From Rhizorhapis sp. SPR117 (GTDB taxonomy: Bacteria; Pseudomonadota; Alphaproteobacteria; Sphingomonadales; Sphingomonadaceae): 9,619 bases of DNA. Shown here piece after piece: positions 6,783 through 9,619 of this stretch. Where the stretch lies: positions 1-9,619 of the forward strand of contig NZ_JAKKIE010000089.1 of the NCBI RefSeq assembly GCF_021742065.1, given 5' to 3'. The translations under genes and the position numbers were made by a program. The notes under the pieces were generated by a model that saw nothing but the letters and a program-made list of their open reading frames with translations, did no database searches and was not told where the DNA came from. Positions within the stretch are counted from its first letter, which is position 1. Each line of letters opens with the position of its first letter.

Positions 6783-7538
6783 TCAGTAGGAGACCGTCCT
6801 CCCTCCATCCAAGACCATAACTGAGCCGGTGACGAAGCCAGATTCATCGGAACCCAGAAAAACCGCGGCGGATGCGATATCGTCGGGCTGGCCGATCCTG
6901 TTCAGCATTAAACGGGACTTGGTGGCGGCAAAGTATTCCTTGTTGTCAAGCAGCGACCGTATTGCAGGAGTCTCGATGATTCCGGGGCAGATCGCGTTTG
7001 CTCGTATGCCGCTGCGGCCGAAATCCACCGCTACGGAGCGGGTCAGTTGGATTACGCCGCCCTTCGCAGCGGAATAGGCGGCGAAGCGCGGAACTCCGCT
7101 GATGCCGGCCGTCGACGAGGTATTGATGATAGAGCCAGAGCCTTGCGCGACCATGGCAGGAAGAACGGCCTTGCAACCCAGAAAGGCCCCCTTGAGCGTC
7201 GTCGCGAACTCGTCGTCCCAATCCTCTTCGCTGGTCTGCAGAACGTTCTTGCCGTAGATGATGCGCGCGGCGTTGTTGTGGAGGATATCGATCCTTCCGT
7301 ATCGCTCAAGAACCTCAGCAACGACTTCCGACCAGTGATCCGCCCGCGATACGTCGGCGTACCGGAACGTCGCGTCGCCGCCTTTGGCTCTAATTGCATC
7401 CTGTGTCTGTCTGCCGCTCTCCTCGTTGAGGTCGAGGATGAACACCGCACAGCCCTCGGCGGCGAATCGGGTTGCGACCCCCTGACCGATTCCGGACGCC
7501 GCTCCGGTGATTATCGCAACTTTTCCGCTCAACCGCAT
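6783..7538 (-). CDS. Short-chain dehydrogenase/reductase (classical SDR)
   Basis: This is a 251-residue NAD(P)-dependent oxidoreductase. I choose ATG at 7536-7538 (MRLSGKVAIITG) because GGAGCAGGA lies just before it and the length suits the family; an upstream in-frame ATG at 7565 would add nine residues. The cofactor motif TGAASGIG is at 11-18. Asp36 at the end of the second strand favours NAD(H). NNAA (88-91), Ser142 (NTSSTAG) and Tyr155-x3-Lys159 (YSAAK) complete the site. The usual catalytic Asn of the NxKG segment is replaced by Thr114 (TTLKGAFLG). Only 56 bases separate it from the Rieske gene, so co-transcription is likely. It probably oxidises a hydroxylated intermediate such as a dihydrodiol or alcohol, but substrate is not predictable. 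The 241 bases between it and iclR show no clear promoter, although a TTGACT is present. Confidence 0.92.
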   Translation of the reverse strand: MRLSGKVAIITGAASGIGQGVATRFAAEGCAVFILDLNEESGRQTQDAIRAKGGDATFRYADVSRADHWSEVVAEVLERYGRIDILHNNAARIIYGKNVLQTSEEDWDDEFATTLKGAFLGCKAVLPAMVAQGSGSIINTSSTAGISGVPRFAAYSAAKGGVIQLTRSVAVDFGRSGIRANAICPGIIETPAIRSLLDNKEYFAATKSRLMLNRIGQPDDIASAAVFLGSDESGFVTGSVMVLDGGRTVSY

Positions 7539-7779
7539 AAATCCTGCTCCCATTTGATCACTCAACTCAAGCGCTCATGCTTTTGGCACTACAACAGGTG
7601 CGCCGACTCACGTCGTGGCAATCGTCTCGCGTCTCGTGGCTGGTGCTGAGCTTAATCCGGGGTTCCCCGTTTGGAAAGCGCCCTGCCTGCGACCGGTCTC
7701 ATATTGCGATAGAAGCCGCGCGGCAGCCTTCCGAAAAGCAAGTCAACATTTTTTGGCGATGGAACGCCGGGTGATCCAA

Positions 7780-8538
7780 CTATGCAAGACATCGGAAAAG
7801 AAGCGACCGTAAGATTTGTGCACATTTGCGAAGCTGGGCCGAATGTAAGTTCAATTCCGCCTCGTTGAATGCCGGTCCCTTCTTGGCGATAGACACCGCT
7901 AAAAAAAGTGGATCGTCGGTGATCCCTATCGCAAGGCAGCGCAGTTGATCGTCCACTTCGCAATCATCGATGGCTAAGCCGCCCTGCTTGATCCTACACA
8001 GTTCGTCCTTAAGTCTGTCTGGATCCGTAATCGTTCTCTCGGTCAACTCATAGAACGTCCCGGAATTGAGATACTCCTGCAATAGGTTATTGGACAGCCC
8101 AGCGAGCAAGGCCTTACCAATTGCGGAGCAATAGGCTTCGAGTTGCATTCCCTCGCGCGTGAGCAGGCTGTCCTCGGTACTGGGTACTTTGACGATATAA
8201 GTAACCATCCAATCCTCGAGAGTGCCCAGGTGAACCGTGTGGCCCGTCTGACGTGAGAGTTCCTGCAAGACCGGACGGCATGCAGCTGCGGCCACCTCCG
8301 TCATCGACGCGTGCCAACCGAGCCTACGCAGTGCCTTCCCCGGCACGTAGTACCCTCGCTGACCGCTCTCCAGAAGGTCGTGCTTCTTCAGGGCAGCGAG
8401 GATTCGATATGCGGTCGGAGCGGGAAGCCCCCGCTCTGCGCTGACCACGGAAAACGGGCGACGGCCCCGATCCTCGACGACCGCCGTCAGGAGCGAAAGC
8501 GATTTGTCGAGCGATGCCATTGGCCGAGAGTTTTGCAT
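7780..8538 (-). CDS. IclR-family transcriptional regulator
   Basis: This 252-residue regulator has an N-terminal winged helix-turn-helix (about 10-70: SLDKSLSLLTAVVEDRG, then RGLPAPTAYRILAALKKHDL and a YYVPGKALRRLG wing) and a C-terminal effector-binding domain. The latter includes VHLGTLEDWMVTYIVKVPS and YCSAIGKALLAGLS, both typical of IclR proteins. The start is ATG at 8536-8538, because AGGAGGGG sits immediately before it; the in-frame ATG at 8553 would place that ribosome binding site inside the coding region. IclR regulators of aromatic catabolism (PcaR, PobR, MhpR) bind small aromatic or acid effectors and may activate or repress. It is divergent from the TonB receptor and upstream of the SDR/Rieske genes, so it probably controls both directions and itself. 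Confidence 0.93.
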   Translation of the reverse strand: MQNSRPMASLDKSLSLLTAVVEDRGRRPFSVVSAERGLPAPTAYRILAALKKHDLLESGQRGYYVPGKALRRLGWHASMTEVAAAACRPVLQELSRQTGHTVHLGTLEDWMVTYIVKVPSTEDSLLTREGMQLEAYCSAIGKALLAGLSNNLLQEYLNSGTFYELTERTITDPDRLKDELCRIKQGGLAIDDCEVDDQLRCLAIGITDDPLFLAVSIAKKGPAFNEAELNLHSAQLRKCAQILRSLLFRCLA

Positions 8539-8551
8539 AACCCCTCCTATC

Positions 8552-8566
8552 ATAATATGATATTAT
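8552..8566. promoter_or_regulatory. Perfect 15-bp palindrome, candidate operator
   Basis: ATAATAT-G-ATATTAT is a perfect odd-centred palindrome in an AT-rich patch of otherwise GC-rich sequence. It begins 13 bases before the iclR start codon and overlaps the proposed -10 box and transcription start for iclR, an ideal position for autorepression. IclR-family operators are often palindromes of about this size. It could also be bound by another regulator or simply be an AT-rich promoter element. Confidence 0.5.
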
Positions 8567-8589
8567 ATTAGTGGCGCTCATTGGTGCAA
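8562..8589 (-). promoter_or_regulatory. Sigma70-type promoter for iclR
   Basis: On the minus strand TTGCAC (8584-8589) and TATAAT (8562-8567) are separated by 16 bases. The -10 is a perfect consensus match. The predicted transcription start would fall about 7 bases on, giving a leader of roughly 20 bases that carries the AGGAGG site and the iclR ATG. The candidate operator covers the -10. Confidence 0.55.
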
Positions 8590-8831
8590 GCAACCCTCTT
8601 ATACTATTCTCAATTTTGGGATTACATTGTGAAGGACCTAGAGACCCTCCAAACTTCGGTTATCATGGTCCGGGGCAAAGGCGGGAATGAATGGGTACGT
8701 GGTGCAGATTGGGCGCGCACCGAGCTTCAATCGGATCGTCGCACAGTTCATAAAGACCGGACTTAAGACCTAAACCGAAAAAACATAGGAACCTCAAGTT
8801 CTGATTCACAAGGCCATCGGGGAGGAAGGTT
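8590..8831 (+). promoter_or_regulatory. Leader region of the TonB-dependent receptor gene
   Basis: This 242-base stretch precedes the receptor ATG. A TATACT at 8600-8605 could serve as a plus-strand -10, but no good -35 sits at the right distance. A frame from a TTG at 8581 to 8766 exists but lacks a ribosome binding site and family features, so I do not call it a gene. GGAGGAAGG lies directly before the receptor start. The length leaves room for activator binding or leader RNA control, but I see no known riboswitch. Confidence 0.3.
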
Positions 8832-9617
8832 ATGAGGAATATCAGAATTTTAATGCTGCTTAGCTCAGCTACGCTAGTGCAGCCCGAAAAAGCATTCGCG
8901 GAGGAGAGTCCAACGGTAGCCAAGTTTATTGGCACGCAAGGTGATGAGATGAGTTCTGGCCCAAAACTTGGCACTGAACCTCCTCCAGCACCCCTACCTG
9001 AACCCATCAATCAGGAGCCTGGAAGTTCCAACGAGGCCGATTCGGGGGCGAACGAAGGGACTCAAAGGATCATTGTGGTAACCGCCCAACGCCGCAATCA
9101 AAATACGATCGACGTTCCTATATCGGTTTCTGCTTTGGACGATCGAATGATCGAGGCTGCGGGGTTGACGAGCTTCAGGGACTTACCGGCTATAGCACCG
9201 GGAACGAATATAGCTGCGGTTGGCGGGTATATTCAGCCTACGATACGCGGAATAACAACTACAGTTATCGGCATTGGCCAAGAAAGCAATGTTGCCACAT
9301 ATGTGGACGGATTTTATCAGCCAAATCCGCTTGCTCTCAACCGGAACATTCAAAACATAGAAAGCATTCAGATACTGAAAGGGCCTCAGGGCACACTCTT
9401 TGGTCGGAACGCCACAGGTGGCGCAATTCTGATCAAAACGCGAGATCCTTCGTTCGCCCCTTCTGGCACGATTGGAGTAAGTTATGGGCGGTATAACGAA
9501 TTGATAGCCGACGCTTACTTCACTCACGGTATAGGTGATCGTTGGCCTGCTGCCGGTTTGATGGACACCGAGATAAGTTCATTCAGGCTACCCCAGCTTC
9601 ACGTTCGAAGTCGATAG
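8832..9617 (+). CDS. TonB-dependent outer-membrane receptor, N-terminal part, apparently interrupted
   Basis: The frame starts MRNIRILMLLSSATLVQPEK with a signal peptide ending at AFA (about residue 23). A Pro/Glu/Ser/Asn-rich linker follows, then a TonB box-like IIVVTAQRR (80-88) and the plug domain from about 92 to 206, with PTIRGI (136-141), YVDGFYQ (157-163) and ILKGPQGTLFGRNATGGAI (181-199). Such receptors are abundant in sphingomonads and import bulky substrates across the outer membrane with TonB-ExbBD energy. The pattern of the first barrel strands holds to ADAYFTHGIGDR (about residue 237). The remaining 24 residues (WPAAGLMDTE...) do not fit, and the frame stops at 9615-9617. With family length near 700-800 residues, almost the whole barrel is missing, so this copy is probably inactive. 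Confidence 0.85.
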   Translation: MRNIRILMLLSSATLVQPEKAFAEESPTVAKFIGTQGDEMSSGPKLGTEPPPAPLPEPINQEPGSSNEADSGANEGTQRIIVVTAQRRNQNTIDVPISVSALDDRMIEAAGLTSFRDLPAIAPGTNIAAVGGYIQPTIRGITTTVIGIGQESNVATYVDGFYQPNPLALNRNIQNIESIQILKGPQGTLFGRNATGGAILIKTRDPSFAPSGTIGVSYGRYNELIADAYFTHGIGDRWPAAGLMDTEISSFRLPQLHVRSR

Positions 9618-9619
9618 GA
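9542..9619. mobile_element. Probable insertion-sequence end inside the TonB receptor gene
   Basis: Where receptor similarity stops, the sequence becomes TTGGCCTGCTGCCGGTTTGA followed by TGGACACC. The GGTTTGATGGACACC type of sequence resembles terminal repeats of IS3-family elements, which begin with TG and often carry GGACACC. The last bases (GATAGGA) could be a ribosome binding site ahead of a transposase gene just past the window. No transposase residues or matching second end are visible, so the family and exact junction remain inference. Confidence 0.4.

Noticed and set aside
7715..7724. GCCGCGCGGC palindrome upstream of the SDR gene as an operator
   Set aside because: It is short and made only of G and C, expected by chance in GC-rich sequence, and no promoter elements align with it.
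8581..8766. 61-codon plus-strand frame from TTG in the receptor leader
   Set aside because: It has a rare start, no ribosome binding site and no recognisable motif, and it overlaps the iclR promoter region.
1..9619. tRNA, rRNA, CRISPR array, toxin-antitoxin or phage genes
   Set aside because: No cloverleaf, no regularly spaced repeats and no matching proteins were seen on either strand.

Overview
The window looks like part of an aromatic-compound catabolic island from a GC-rich alphaproteobacterium, most likely a sphingomonad. This is inferred from the mix of a Rieske oxygenase, an SDR, a CaiB-type CoA-transferase, the three lower meta-cleavage genes and a TonB-dependent outer-membrane receptor, bounded by insertion-sequence debris. 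No taxonomic marker gene is present.

Layout, left to right. Bases 1-498 are an IS graveyard: a pair of hairpins like an IS200/IS605 end, the last ~30 residues of an IS110-type transposase, a broken IS21-type istA start, and a putative IS21 left end. Bases 499-3256 (minus strand) hold three tightly overlapping genes, read in the order 2-hydroxypentadienoate hydratase, acylating acetaldehyde dehydrogenase, 4-hydroxy-2-oxovalerate aldolase (same order as mhpDFE). They turn 2-hydroxypenta-2,4-dienoate into pyruvate and acetyl-CoA. Bases 3257-3600 are a gap with two adjacent inverted repeats. Bases 3601-4806 encode a family III CoA-transferase. Bases 4803-5474 hold a decayed TetR regulator and an unrecognised coding tail that overlaps the CoA-transferase start. 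Bases 5500-6726 encode a Rieske non-heme iron oxygenase alpha subunit with a Glu in place of the usual bridging Asp. Bases 6783-7538 encode an SDR dehydrogenase, and 7780-8538 an IclR regulator. All of these lie on the minus strand.

Divergently on the plus strand, a TonB-dependent receptor begins at 8832. Its reading frame leaves the family pattern near 9540, probably where another IS (IS3-like end) has inserted. Between the divergent genes a perfect 15-bp AT-rich palindrome (8552-8566) overlaps the -10 box of a good sigma70-type promoter for iclR.

A reasonable reading, by inference, is that the receptor imports a substrate, the Rieske enzyme oxygenates it, the SDR oxidises the alcohol or diol, the CoA-transferase activates an acid, and the hydratase/aldolase/dehydrogenase set finishes a C5 dienoate. 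No ring-cleavage dioxygenase, C-C hydrolase, Rieske reductase, ferredoxin or beta subunit lies in the window, so the pathway is incomplete here. The broken TetR gene, interrupted receptor and IS remnants show the locus has been rearranged. I found no clearly new defence or mobile system; the most interesting points are the operator/promoter arrangement, the atypical catalytic residues and the regulator decay.
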